Positions 1 through 8,136 of a stretch of 39,727 bases of DNA are shown here, piece after piece (position 1 is the first letter of the stretch; the number at the start of each line of letters is the position of its first letter). Below the pieces are notes generated by a model that saw only the letters and a program-made list of their open reading frames with translations, did not search any database and was not told where the DNA came from. Made by a program: the position numbers and the translations under genes. This DNA is from Bacillota bacterium (lineage in GTDB: Bacteria > Bacillota > Clostridia > Peptostreptococcales > Anaerovoracaceae), in contig JAEZLP010000033.1 of assembly GCA_023415235.1 (NCBI GenBank), positions 1-39,727 on the forward strand, written 5' to 3'.

Positions 1-2
1 GT

Positions 3-59
3 GCTATTGACATTTCCAAACCTGAGCATTATATTGTTACAAAGGCTTGCAATCTTTAA
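3..59 (+). CDS. possible 3' end of an upstream gene (partial)
   Basis: The third frame is open from the window edge and ends in TAA at 57-59, giving AIDISKPEHYIVTKACNL. The residue composition looks like a real protein C-terminus, but 18 residues cannot identify a family. An inverted repeat (GGCTTGCAA near 43-51 with TTGCAAGCC near 70-78) overlaps the end and could form a hairpin behind it. No T-run follows on the plus strand. It may equally be non-coding. Confidence 0.25.
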   Translation, partial: AIDISKPEHYIVTKACNL

Positions 60-197
60 GAATACAAGCTTGCAAGCCCCATCATTATCATAGAAAGCTA
101 ATTTACAGAGATTATTTCACAGGCCCGAAGAACTGTTTAAATGAAATAGAATATCAGTTTTATTAAATAAAGCATAGACGAAAAAACTCTTTGGTAT

Positions 198-264
198 TAT
201 CTCAGCAAGCTCTCTTTGCTTCAAACCGTCTTTCTCAGTAAACTCTCTTTACTTCAAAGCCGTT
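198..264. repeat. abutting imperfect tandem duplication spanning the ilvA stop codon
   Basis: On the plus strand 198-230 and 231-264 are two directly abutting copies of a 33/34-bp unit, about 80 percent identical with a single 1-bp indel. The second copy contains the last codons and stop of the minus-strand threonine ammonia-lyase gene. Read on the minus strand past the TGA, the downstream copy stays in frame: FEVKRVY-stop is followed by FEAKRAC-stop. Confidence 0.8.
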
Positions 265-1473
265 GTCCTCCAGCGCTTCAATGATCTGTTTGATATGATT
301 GTGGCCGTTGCATTCCACAGTTACCTCGAGGGCAACCTTATTGGAGTATCTATCCAGCGCCTTGAACTGATTGTGGACCAGCTCAATGACGTTAGCCCCA
401 TGCTCCGCCAGAATCTGAGCCACCTTCACCAGCTGCCCCGGCTTATCTGGAAGCTCTACGGAGAAGCACATGATCCTTCCCCGGCTGATCAAGCCCTGGT
501 TGATGATGGAGGAGATGGTCACTACATCGATATTGCCTCCGCTGACCAGGCAGACGATATTTTTCCCGGGTGTGGCCCTTTTCCTGATTCCGGCAAGGGG
601 AACGACTCCCGCAGTTTCCGCAATCATCTTGTGCTTTTCCAGAAGGAGAAGCACCGCTTCCATGATATCCTTTTCCGAGACCGTAATGATTTCATCTACA
701 TATTCTTTTGTAATTGCGAAGGTAAGATCTCCGGGCTGCTTTACTGCAACGCCTTCTGCGCTGGTTTTGACCGCAGCGAGCCTAGTCACTTGTCCTTCGT
801 CAACAGATATCTTCATGGACATGGCGCCCACCGGAACTACGCCGATTACCTTTACCTGGGGCTTCACCGATTTTACGGCCAGCGCAATCCCGCTGATCAG
901 CCCGCCTCCTCCGATTGGAACGAGAATTTCATCCACGTTATCAAGCTCCTCCAGGATCTCCATGCCGATGGTGCCCTGGCCGCAGATTACATCGTAATCG
1001 TCAAAGGCATGGACGAAGGTATAGCCTTTCTCAGCGGACAGCTGCATCGCCTTGCTGCTGGATTCGTCGTAGACGTCGCCATGGATCACGACCTCGGAGC
1101 CATATTGCATTGTAGCGTCTATTTTAAGTAAAGGAGTAACGTTGGGCATGACGATGGTGGATTTAACGCCCCGCTTCTGAGCCGATATTGCAACTCCCTG
1201 GGCATGGTTGCCAGCCGATGCGCAAATAATGCCGTTTTTACATTCTTCATCGGTAAGATTGGCAATTTTGTTGTAAGCCCCCCTTATCTTAAAGGAACCG
1301 GTGGTTTGAAAATTTTCCGGCTTGATATACACGTTGCATTTATTTTCCTTACTGTAGAAATCACTGTAAATCAAAGGAGTTTTCTTAATCACACCTTCAA
1401 GATTAACCTGCGCTTTTCTTATATTCTCTTCATGGTTGAGACCAAGATAATGCTTCACCTGCTCCGCGTTCAT
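235..1473 (-). CDS. ilvA: threonine ammonia-lyase (PLP-dependent) with C-terminal ACT domain
   Basis: The 412-residue product fits a fold-type II PLP threonine dehydratase that converts L-threonine to 2-oxobutanoate and ammonia, feeding isoleucine synthesis or threonine catabolism in the cytoplasm. The PLP lysine is Lys62 in GSFKIRGA, the substrate loop is SAGNHAQG near 87-94, and the phosphate-binding glycine loop is GGGG at 188-191. A C-terminal ACT domain (about 335-412, starting FSVELPDKPGQLVKVA) suggests amino-acid feedback. The length matches the short, single-ACT class rather than the long biosynthetic enzyme with a two-part regulatory region, so tdcB-like catabolic function is also possible. 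The start ATG at 1473 has AAGGAGGG upstream on the minus strand. It stands alone, divergent from miaB. The 3' end is duplicated (see repeat at 198-264). Confidence 0.93.
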   Translation of the reverse strand: MNAEQVKHYLGLNHEENIRKAQVNLEGVIKKTPLIYSDFYSKENKCNVYIKPENFQTTGSFKIRGAYNKIANLTDEECKNGIICASAGNHAQGVAISAQKRGVKSTIVMPNVTPLLKIDATMQYGSEVVIHGDVYDESSSKAMQLSAEKGYTFVHAFDDYDVICGQGTIGMEILEELDNVDEILVPIGGGGLISGIALAVKSVKPQVKVIGVVPVGAMSMKISVDEGQVTRLAAVKTSAEGVAVKQPGDLTFAITKEYVDEIITVSEKDIMEAVLLLLEKHKMIAETAGVVPLAGIRKRATPGKNIVCLVSGGNIDVVTISSIINQGLISRGRIMCFSVELPDKPGQLVKVAQILAEHGANVIELVHNQFKALDRYSNKVALEVTVECNGHNHIKQIIEALEDNGFEVKRVY

Positions 1474-1710
1474 GAAATCCCTCCTTCTTTTGCTGAACCG
1501 GTCTTATATAAAAATCCGATCCGGTTGATCCGTAAACAGTTGATCGATAGATAATAGTAACAGTTTAAAACGGAAACCGGCTTCCGTCAATGGATAACTT
1601 TGATTCCGGACAGAAAGTATTTATGGCCTACTTATCGATATTCATGTATAATTACATAGACTAAAGCAAATATGATTAATAATTGCAGAGTAATCAGAAA
1701 AGGTGAAACG

Positions 1711-3054
1711 ATGGACAAAGAAACAAATAATACAAACAAAACCTTCCATATCCAGACCTTCGGCTGCCAGATGAACGAGCACGATTCGGAGACTTTAGCG
1801 GGCATGCTGGAGGAGCTGGGATATATTGAACATAAGAATAAAAAAGAAGCGGATGTAGCTATCATCAATACCTGCAGTGTTCGGGAAAACGCGGACAAGC
1901 GCTTTTTCGGAACTCTGGGTCAGCTGAAAAAGGCCAAGGAGGACAGGCCGGAAATGGTCATCGCGGTCTGCGGCTGCATGATGCAGCAACAGCATATCAT
2001 CGATACCCTGAAAGCCAAGTACCCCTGGGTTGATCTCATATTCGGAACCCATAATCTTCACGAGTTTCCAAGACTGCTGACCAATGTGCTAAATGAGAGG
2101 GGCAAGGTGGTGGACGTCTGGGAAGACGGCGGCGAAATTATAGAAGGGCTTCCGGCAAAGCGTGAATTTCCGTTCAAAGCCTACGTGAATATCATGTATG
2201 GCTGCAACAACTTCTGTACCTACTGTATCGTTCCATTTACAAGAGGCAGAGAACGAAGCAGACGTCCTGAGGAAATCGTCAGAGAGGCAAAGGATTTGGC
2301 AGCCTCCGGCGTCAAGGAAATCATGCTTTTAGGACAGAACGTCAACTCCTACGGGATCGGCACCGACTTCAACGTCGATTTTGCGGACCTGATCTATCTG
2401 CTCAATGAGATCGAAGGACTGGAGCGGATCCGGTTTATGACCTCTCATCCCAAGGATCTTTCCGACAAGCTGATCCAGGCCTATAGAGACTGCGACAAGC
2501 TTTGCAACAGCATTCATCTGCCGGTCCAGTCGGGAAGCACGGAGGTGCTCAGAAGGATGAACCGGAAATATACAAAGGAAGACTACCTTCTATTGATCAG
2601 CAAGCTGAGAGAAGTGGTTCCGGACATCTCCATCACCACAGATATTATCGTCGGCTTTCCGGGTGAGACGGACGAGGATTTTGAAGAGACCCTTGATCTA
2701 GCAAGACAGGTACGGTTCGATTCCGCATTTACGTTCTTATATTCCATACGAAAGGGCACGCCTGCGGAGAATTATAAGGAACAGGTTCCAGAGGCAGTGA
2801 AGCACCAGCGGTTCAACCGGCTTGTGGAATTGCTCAACGGGATCTCGGCGGAAAAGAACAAAGCATGCGAAGGCCAGATCCTTGACGTGCTGGTAGAAGG
2901 GCCGAGCAAGACCGATTCCAAGAATTATTCCGGACGGACGGAATCGGGAAAGCTTGTAAACTTCAAGGGCAGCCCGGATCTCACCGGAAAAATCATACCG
3001 GTCAAAATAACAGAAGGAAAAACTTTCAGTCTGCTTGGGGAAATTATGACATAA
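1711..3054 (+). CDS. miaB: tRNA-2-methylthio-N6-dimethylallyladenosine synthase MiaB
   Basis: This radical-SAM methylthiotransferase adds a methylthio group to i6A37 of tRNAs reading UNN codons. The N-terminal UPF0004/MTTase domain carries three cluster cysteines (Cys19 in TFGCQMNEHDSET, Cys55 in NTCSVRENA, Cys89 in CGCM). The radical-SAM motif is CxxxCxxC at 165-172 (GCNNFCTYC), followed by IVPFTRGRERSRRPE, typical of MiaB rather than MtaB or RimO. A TRAM domain occupies the last 60-70 residues (GQILDVLVEG onward). I chose ATG 1711 over an in-frame ATG at 1672 because AAAGGTGA lies just upstream and the protein then begins with the usual short polar leader. The product has 447 residues. A TATAAT at 1647-1652 could be its -10, but no good -35 was seen. 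Confidence 0.96.
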   Translation: MDKETNNTNKTFHIQTFGCQMNEHDSETLAGMLEELGYIEHKNKKEADVAIINTCSVRENADKRFFGTLGQLKKAKEDRPEMVIAVCGCMMQQQHIIDTLKAKYPWVDLIFGTHNLHEFPRLLTNVLNERGKVVDVWEDGGEIIEGLPAKREFPFKAYVNIMYGCNNFCTYCIVPFTRGRERSRRPEEIVREAKDLAASGVKEIMLLGQNVNSYGIGTDFNVDFADLIYLLNEIEGLERIRFMTSHPKDLSDKLIQAYRDCDKLCNSIHLPVQSGSTEVLRRMNRKYTKEDYLLLISKLREVVPDISITTDIIVGFPGETDEDFEETLDLARQVRFDSAFTFLYSIRKGTPAENYKEQVPEAVKHQRFNRLVELLNGISAEKNKACEGQILDVLVEGPSKTDSKNYSGRTESGKLVNFKGSPDLTGKIIPVKITEGKTFSLLGEIMT

Positions 3055-3060
3055 TCTGTC

Positions 3061-3084
3061 GAATTTTTTCCTGGCAAAAAATTC
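3061..3084 (+). terminator. A/T-rich hairpin after miaB
   Basis: GAATTTTTT and AAAAAATTC flank a 6-base loop a few bases after the miaB stop. It could end miaB transcription, but the stem is only A/T with one G-C pair and no separate T-run follows, so it is weak. Confidence 0.35.
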
Positions 3085-3103
3085 AATTATTTGTGGAATT
3101 ATA

Positions 3104-3132
3104 TTGAAAACCCTCCTAATTAGTGGTAATGT
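3104..3132 (+). promoter_or_regulatory. predicted sigma-A promoter for the methyltransferase/GH3/HD-GYP unit
   Basis: TTGAAA at 3104-3109, a 17-bp spacer and TAATGT at 3127-3132, with TG one base before the -10 (extended -10). It lies about 75 bp before the first gene of the three-gene unit. Confidence 0.55.
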
Positions 3133-3208
3133 AGAAATGATGCACACATAATATGTAAAAATAGCCAAAAAGATTCATAAACGCTGTTATTGAGAGGAAA
3201 AAAAGCAC

Positions 3209-3796
3209 ATGCCTTACATTGTGTTGGGAAGCCTGGCATTTCTTTTTTTCGTGGTATATGACATCAATAGCGTTACGATCAATAAGAGGCTGCTTCGGGG
3301 CGGGTTTTTCATTGGATTTCTGTTATTGATTGCGGCAACAGGGGGAATTATTTCAGCCACAGTGAAGGAAGCTGTGTGGTATTCGGTAAGAACACCGGTA
3401 TTTATAGCGGCATCGATTGTTTTTCTTGTCTTACTTGTCTACACGCTGTTTTTTGCTATCCCCTTTGAAAGTACATATCTAAAGACCGATGAACCACCCA
3501 AGACCTGCACAACAGGGGTTTATGCCCTGAGCAGACATCCCGGAGTGTTGTGGTTTGCCGGTTTTTATTTTTCTCTCTGGATTGCGCTTCCCGGAACCTT
3601 GCTGCTTATTGCAGGAATATGGTTTAGTCTTTTAAATTGTTTCTACATTGTCCTGCAGGACCGATGGATCTTTATGATAACCTTTCCGGACTATGGTGAG
3701 TACAAGAAGACAACTCCGTTTCTATTTCCGAATTTTCAAAGCATAAATCGCTGTTTACATACCTTTGACCAGACGAGAGGAAAGAAGGTGGAATAG
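3209..3796 (+). CDS. integral membrane isoprenylcysteine/phospholipid methyltransferase-like protein
   Basis: The 195-residue protein has about five hydrophobic segments (roughly 2-18, 32-52, 62-84, 112-127 and 128-149). Its C-terminal half has the hallmarks of the ICMT/PEMT-like membrane methyltransferases: GVYALSRHPG at 103-112 with the conserved RHP, an acidic-Arg pair after the last helix (QDRW, 150-153), and PDYGEYKKTTPFLFP at 160-174. In this family those elements bind S-adenosylmethionine and the lipid or carboxyl substrate. Known members O-methylate carboxylates or N-methylate amines. The substrate here cannot be read from sequence. Its stop overlaps the GTG of the GH3-like gene by one base, which implies translational coupling. 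The gene starts with ATG 3209 after GAGAGGAAAAAAA. Confidence 0.75.
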   Translation: MPYIVLGSLAFLFFVVYDINSVTINKRLLRGGFFIGFLLLIAATGGIISATVKEAVWYSVRTPVFIAASIVFLVLLVYTLFFAIPFESTYLKTDEPPKTCTTGVYALSRHPGVLWFAGFYFSLWIALPGTLLLIAGIWFSLLNCFYIVLQDRWIFMITFPDYGEYKKTTPFLFPNFQSINRCLHTFDQTRGKKVE

Positions 3797-5439
3797 TGAG
3801 ATTTGAAGAAAAGTTGAAAAAACTGCAGCCTGGCATCATATGGCAGGAATACTGCGGCTTTTTGGATTTGGACATTGGCGAATATATGAAGATACAGAAC
3901 CGCCTGATGCTCGAACAGATTTCGCTATGGAGCAAATCGGGCTTGGGGCGGCATATTCTAAACGGAAAAAAGCCGAGAACCATTCAGGAATTCAGAAAAC
4001 AGGTGCCTTTGACCACCTACGGGGATTATGCTGACATTCTCCTGCAAAAGCAGGAGGATATGCTTCCGGACAAGCCTGTCATCTGGATTCAAACCACATG
4101 GGAGGGCGGAAAGAATCCTGTCAAGGTGGCGCCTTATACAAGAGGAATGCTCGATACATATAAAAATAATATTCTAGCCTGCCTCATTCTTTGCTCCAGC
4201 ACGGAAAAGGGAAAGTTCAACGTGAAGGCTACCGATAATTTCCTGTATGGACTGGCTCCCCTGCCTTATGCCACAGGCTTGTTTCCGCTGGCACTGAATG
4301 AGGAAATCGGTATCGGATTTTTGCCGCCGGTGAAAGAGGCGGTCAAGATGTCCTTCAGCGAGCGAAATAAAAAGGGCTTCAAGATGGGCCTCAGCAAGGG
4401 AATCGATTTCTTCTTCGGATTGGGCAGCGTCGCATATTTTGTAAGCCTCAGCCTGAGCTCTATAGGGAGCGGAGGAAAAACCGGGGGAAACAGCGAAGAA
4501 TCCAAGCAGTTCAAGTACTCTCTTCCGGTTCTTTATCGAATCTTGCGCGCAAAAAACCGGTGCAAAAAAGAAAAACGGGAGCTGAAGCCGAAGGACTTGT
4601 TCCGGCTGAAAGGTCTGGTGGTCGCAGGGACGGACAACAACTGCTATAAAGACGATCTTGAGGATCTGTGGGGCGTCCGGCCGATCGAGCTGTTTGCCGG
4701 AACCGAACCTTCCTGCATCGGAACGGAAAGCTGGACCAAGGATGGTTTATACTTCTTTCCGGACGCCTGTTTCTATGAATTCATTCCAGAGGACGAGATG
4801 TACAAGAGCCTCGACAAGCCGGATTATCAGCCCAAAACATACCTGATGGACGAAGTGGTGCCAGACAGACTCTATGAGCTTGTGATATCGGTTTTAAAGG
4901 GAGGCGCCTTCGTCAGATACCGGGTTGGAGACGTATATCGATGCATTGGACTGGAAAACAGCGCGGATAGAACAAGAATCCCCCGTTTCAAATACGTTGA
5001 CAGAGTCCCTAGTATCATTGATATCGCGGGATTTACCCGCATTTCTGAAAACTCCATACGTGATGTGGTGAATTTATCCGGACTGCACATAGAGGATTGG
5101 TTTGCCGTAAAGGAGTATAACAAACAAAACCGGCCGCTGCTTCACATGTATGTGGAGATGAAGCGGGAGTCTCTCGCAAACAGCGCGGTTACTAAAGAAA
5201 TTCTTCGGGAGCATTTGAGCGTATATTTTAAATATGTAGACAACGACTACAAGGATTTAAAACGAATTCTCGGTATGGATCCTCTAGAAATCACGATCCT
5301 GAAATGCGGTACCTTTGAAGAGTACCGCAGAAAAAAGGGCGTCTCGATTCGTGCAATTAATCCTTCTCCTTATGAAGTAATGGATATAATTGAACTGCAA
5401 AATGAGGATTATGAACTGAACAGGGGGTGGCATTTTTGA
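3796..5439 (+). CDS. GH3-family acyl-adenylating enzyme-like protein
   Basis: The 547-residue product follows the GH3 layout (plant acyl-acid amido synthetases and their bacterial relatives, ANL-like fold). Near the N-terminus is VPLTTYGDY (70-78). The ATP-loop position (about 97-115) reads IQTTWEGGKNPVKVAPYT instead of the usual TSGTT-G-K-P-T pattern. The second nucleotide motif is LFAGTEPS (299-306), and YRVGD at 375-379 is the clear GH3 motif 3 following YELVISVLKGG. A C-terminal lid domain (about 400-540) is present. Classical members activate a carboxylic acid as acyl-AMP and join it to an amino acid. Bacterial members are mostly uncharacterised. The GTG start overlaps the previous stop and the end overlaps the next start by 4 bp, so the three genes are very likely one operon. 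The altered first motif leaves catalysis uncertain. Confidence 0.75.
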   Translation: MRFEEKLKKLQPGIIWQEYCGFLDLDIGEYMKIQNRLMLEQISLWSKSGLGRHILNGKKPRTIQEFRKQVPLTTYGDYADILLQKQEDMLPDKPVIWIQTTWEGGKNPVKVAPYTRGMLDTYKNNILACLILCSSTEKGKFNVKATDNFLYGLAPLPYATGLFPLALNEEIGIGFLPPVKEAVKMSFSERNKKGFKMGLSKGIDFFFGLGSVAYFVSLSLSSIGSGGKTGGNSEESKQFKYSLPVLYRILRAKNRCKKEKRELKPKDLFRLKGLVVAGTDNNCYKDDLEDLWGVRPIELFAGTEPSCIGTESWTKDGLYFFPDACFYEFIPEDEMYKSLDKPDYQPKTYLMDEVVPDRLYELVISVLKGGAFVRYRVGDVYRCIGLENSADRTRIPRFKYVDRVPSIIDIAGFTRISENSIRDVVNLSGLHIEDWFAVKEYNKQNRPLLHMYVEMKRESLANSAVTKEILREHLSVYFKYVDNDYKDLKRILGMDPLEITILKCGTFEEYRRKKGVSIRAINPSPYEVMDIIELQNEDYELNRGWHF

Positions 5440-7997
5440 TCGGTAATTTTATCGCAGTGCCAGTCGCCGCATTGTTCTGCTATTTATTCCTGTTCCTCGC
5501 CTTTATGGCAGCAAAAAAGAATCCTTTGATCAATTCGTTTCTGGTTGCTCTGGCCGCGCTGATCCTATGGACCGGCGGCTCCCTTTGCATGAGAATGCTG
5601 CTTTGGCCCTCCATAAAATTCTGGTATGACATTTCCATTCTCGGGCTGCTTCTGTTTCCGTTTGCCATGTACAATTTTATCGGAGCTTTTGTCGGAGCGG
5701 AAGAAAGCCTGTTGAAGAAAATATGGTTTGTATTGGTTGCCGCCCAATATGTGGTGAATGTTTCAACCGGAGCGCTGCTTGCCCATCCGGTCTTGACACC
5801 GACTGTAGGAGGTGGGCTTCGGTTCGTCTACAATCCTACCTGGACCGTCAGTATTCTTTTTGCCGTCAATGCCGCCATTATTGTTCATATGATCTATATT
5901 CTTGTGGTAAACAGTAAAAAGAACGAAATGCTGAGAAAACAGTTTACACCGATTATCCTTGGCATTATCAGCATGTTCGTGGGGCATCTGATCATCATGA
6001 TTCCGGCCCTGAAGGGCTTCCCTGCGGACATCCTGTCAGGTGTCGTCAATGCATTTTTCATGTTTTATGCCTTATATCGAAGAAGATTATTCAAGCTGAC
6101 TCTGCTTGTATCCAGAGGTATTTGTTATTTTATCACACTCGGCCTGACCATCCTGATCTTCTCCAATGTGATACAGCCGATGGAAAGCGTGATTCTGACC
6201 TATTTCAAAAAGTTTGCCCAATATGATGCGCTGATTATCGCAGTGCTGTTTACGCTGGCCATTCTTTTGATCTACTATGCTATCAAGAGATTCATCGATA
6301 ACGTGTTTATCCGGGAAGAGATCGTCAGAGCGGAAAGCCTCAATAAATTCAGTTATTCTGTCTCCAAGAGCCTGCATATCGATGAGATTCTGGAGGAGCT
6401 GGTAGGGGTAATCCAGAACACCATAGGAGTAAAGAAGGTATACGTATGCGTGGCCGACTCCGAAAGCGGAGAATTTACCATCGCCCACAGCACCAGCCCG
6501 TTGGATTACCTGACTTTTTCGATCCAGAAAGACAATCCTCTTGTGGTTTGGCTCTCCGAGCACAGTGAATGCCTCCTGATGAAGGACTTCAAACGTACCA
6601 TGGCGTATAAATCCATGTGGGAAACGGAGAAGAAGCAGCTGGCGGATCTGGACATCGAATGCCTGGCGCCGCTGAAGGACGAGGACCAGCTGATCGGTAT
6701 CGTGCTTCTCTCCGGAAAGGAAAGAGGCAACAGTTTTACCTTTGATGACGTAAGCTTCCTTGCCTCGGTGGACTCCATCGGATCGATCGCCGTCAAGAAC
6801 TCCAAGCTTTACGAAAAGGTGTACTATGAAGCAAGAACCGACGAGCTGACAGGGTTGCTCAATAGAAAGTATTTCTATGAGACGATCCATGAGGTCTATA
6901 AGACGAACAAGAATCATTCCCTGGCGCTGGTTATCCTAAATATCGATGATTTCAAACTATATAATCAGCTTTACGGAAACAAGGAAGGCGACATCGTATT
7001 GCAGAGAGTCGCTCAGATAATCCGGGCAACCGTAGGCAACAACGGATATGTGGCCAGATACGGAGGCAAGGAATTTGCGATCATTCTTCCCATGTACGAT
7101 ATTCTGGCAGCGAAAACCCTGGCGGAGAATATCAGAATACAAATTCTGAATATGAACAAGCGGGCAAAGGACTATACCTTGAAGGTACTGACCGTAAGCG
7201 GAGGGATTTGCGCGATTCCCCATTCCGCCAGCACGGTGAAGCAGCTGATCGACAATGCGGATATGGCGGTTTATCATGCCAAGAGAAAAGGAAAGAATCT
7301 GATTCTGGCCTACAACGTTGAGAAGAAGGAGCTCGGGCAGGCGGAGAACGTGGAAGAAGAAAGGAAAGCGGACTTCTATGCGGAATATGCCCCGACGATA
7401 TATGCGCTGACTGCCGCTATTGACGCAAAGGACCATTATACCTTCAATCATTCCAAGCGGGTTGCTTATTATGCGACCAAGCTTGCATACGCATACGGGA
7501 TGGAAGACGATTATGTGAGAATTATTAAGGAGGCGGCGCTTCTTCACGATATCGGAAAGATTGGGATTCCGGAGCAGATACTCAACAAGGCGGGCAGGCT
7601 CAACGATGAGGAGTATGAGGAGATGAAGCACCATGTGGAGAACTCCATCGGCATCATCAAGCATTTGCCCTCGCTGGATTATGTCATTCCGGCTGTGATC
7701 GGCCATCATGAACGATACGACGGCAATGGTTACCCCAGAAGGATCGCAAAAGAGGACATCCCGATTTCGGCGAGAATGCTCTGCATTGCCGATGCATTTG
7801 ACGCCATGACGTCTTCCCGGTCGTACAGACAGCCGGTTTCGATGGAGGAGGCGGTTCGGAATCTTGAGGCTGGAGCAGGGCGGCAGTTCGATCCGGTATT
7901 AGTTCCGATCTTTATCCACCTTGTAAGAAACGGCTTGATCAACGTAAACGAGGAGATGGATAAAATATATGATGAAGAGGTTGCGGCAAGCTGTTGA
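5436..7997 (+). CDS. multi-TM sensor with GAF, degenerate GGDEF and HD-GYP domains
   Basis: A large membrane signalling protein. About the first 290 residues carry eight or nine hydrophobic helices like the 7TM histidine-kinase sensor region. A GAF-like domain follows (about 300-465). A GGDEF domain (about 470-640, from DELTGLLNRKYF) has the active-site loop RYGGKEF, so the third loop residue is Lys rather than Asp/Glu and cyclase activity is doubtful. A complete C-terminal HD-GYP domain has HSKRV, LLHDIGKIGIP and HHERYDGNGYP, the metal-binding residues of cyclic-di-GMP phosphodiesterases. I chose TTG 5436 because AGGGGGTGG sits 5 bases upstream and it forms a TTGA overlap with the GH3 stop. 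A GTG at 5427 would add three residues. The product is 853 residues. The ligand is unknown. Confidence 0.88.
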   Translation: MIGNFIAVPVAALFCYLFLFLAFMAAKKNPLINSFLVALAALILWTGGSLCMRMLLWPSIKFWYDISILGLLLFPFAMYNFIGAFVGAEESLLKKIWFVLVAAQYVVNVSTGALLAHPVLTPTVGGGLRFVYNPTWTVSILFAVNAAIIVHMIYILVVNSKKNEMLRKQFTPIILGIISMFVGHLIIMIPALKGFPADILSGVVNAFFMFYALYRRRLFKLTLLVSRGICYFITLGLTILIFSNVIQPMESVILTYFKKFAQYDALIIAVLFTLAILLIYYAIKRFIDNVFIREEIVRAESLNKFSYSVSKSLHIDEILEELVGVIQNTIGVKKVYVCVADSESGEFTIAHSTSPLDYLTFSIQKDNPLVVWLSEHSECLLMKDFKRTMAYKSMWETEKKQLADLDIECLAPLKDEDQLIGIVLLSGKERGNSFTFDDVSFLASVDSIGSIAVKNSKLYEKVYYEARTDELTGLLNRKYFYETIHEVYKTNKNHSLALVILNIDDFKLYNQLYGNKEGDIVLQRVAQIIRATVGNNGYVARYGGKEFAIILPMYDILAAKTLAENIRIQILNMNKRAKDYTLKVLTVSGGICAIPHSASTVKQLIDNADMAVYHAKRKGKNLILAYNVEKKELGQAENVEEERKADFYAEYAPTIYALTAAIDAKDHYTFNHSKRVAYYATKLAYAYGMEDDYVRIIKEAALLHDIGKIGIPEQILNKAGRLNDEEYEEMKHHVENSIGIIKHLPSLDYVIPAVIGHHERYDGNGYPRRIAKEDIPISARMLCIADAFDAMTSSRSYRQPVSMEEAVRNLEAGAGRQFDPVLVPIFIHLVRNGLINVNEEMDKIYDEEVAASC

Positions 7998-7998
7998 T

Positions 7999-8020
7999 TT
8001 CGTAGACTTTTGTCGTATTA
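7999..8020. repeat. right-half copy of an intergenic hairpin repeat
   Basis: Immediately after the HD-GYP stop, this 22-bp stretch matches 18719-18740 at 20 of 22 positions (TTCGTAGA, then CTTTTGTCGTATTA here versus TTTTTGTCGTATAA there). Other relatives lie near 15287 and 20844. Confidence 0.6.
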
Positions 8021-8065
8021 AGACTGATTGCTTGAGCCATCGAGTACTAGTCTGAAAAAATTATG

Positions 8066-8092
8066 AATAAAGAAATACTTCCTCTAATATAT
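8066..8092 (+). promoter_or_regulatory. possible sigma-E-like promoter of spoIVA
   Basis: SpoIVA genes are normally read by mother-cell sigma-E. An ATA within GAATAAAG, about 16 bp ahead of TATATTGT, loosely fits the sigma-E pattern (ATA, 16 bp, CATACANT). The -10 match is poor, so this is only a candidate. Confidence 0.25.
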
Positions 8093-8136
8093 TGTACAGA
8101 CAATGAGTGGAATGAAAATTGGAGGAGGTTATAGCA

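Noticed and set aside
295..1131. 278-codon plus-strand open frame inside the threonine ammonia-lyase gene
   Set aside because: Low-complexity His/Asp-rich translation with no start signal; it is the complement of a well-conserved enzyme.
8021..8060. Terminator between the HD-GYP gene and spoIVA
   Set aside because: AGACT and AGTCT can pair around a long loop, but the stem is too short and only As follow on the plus strand.
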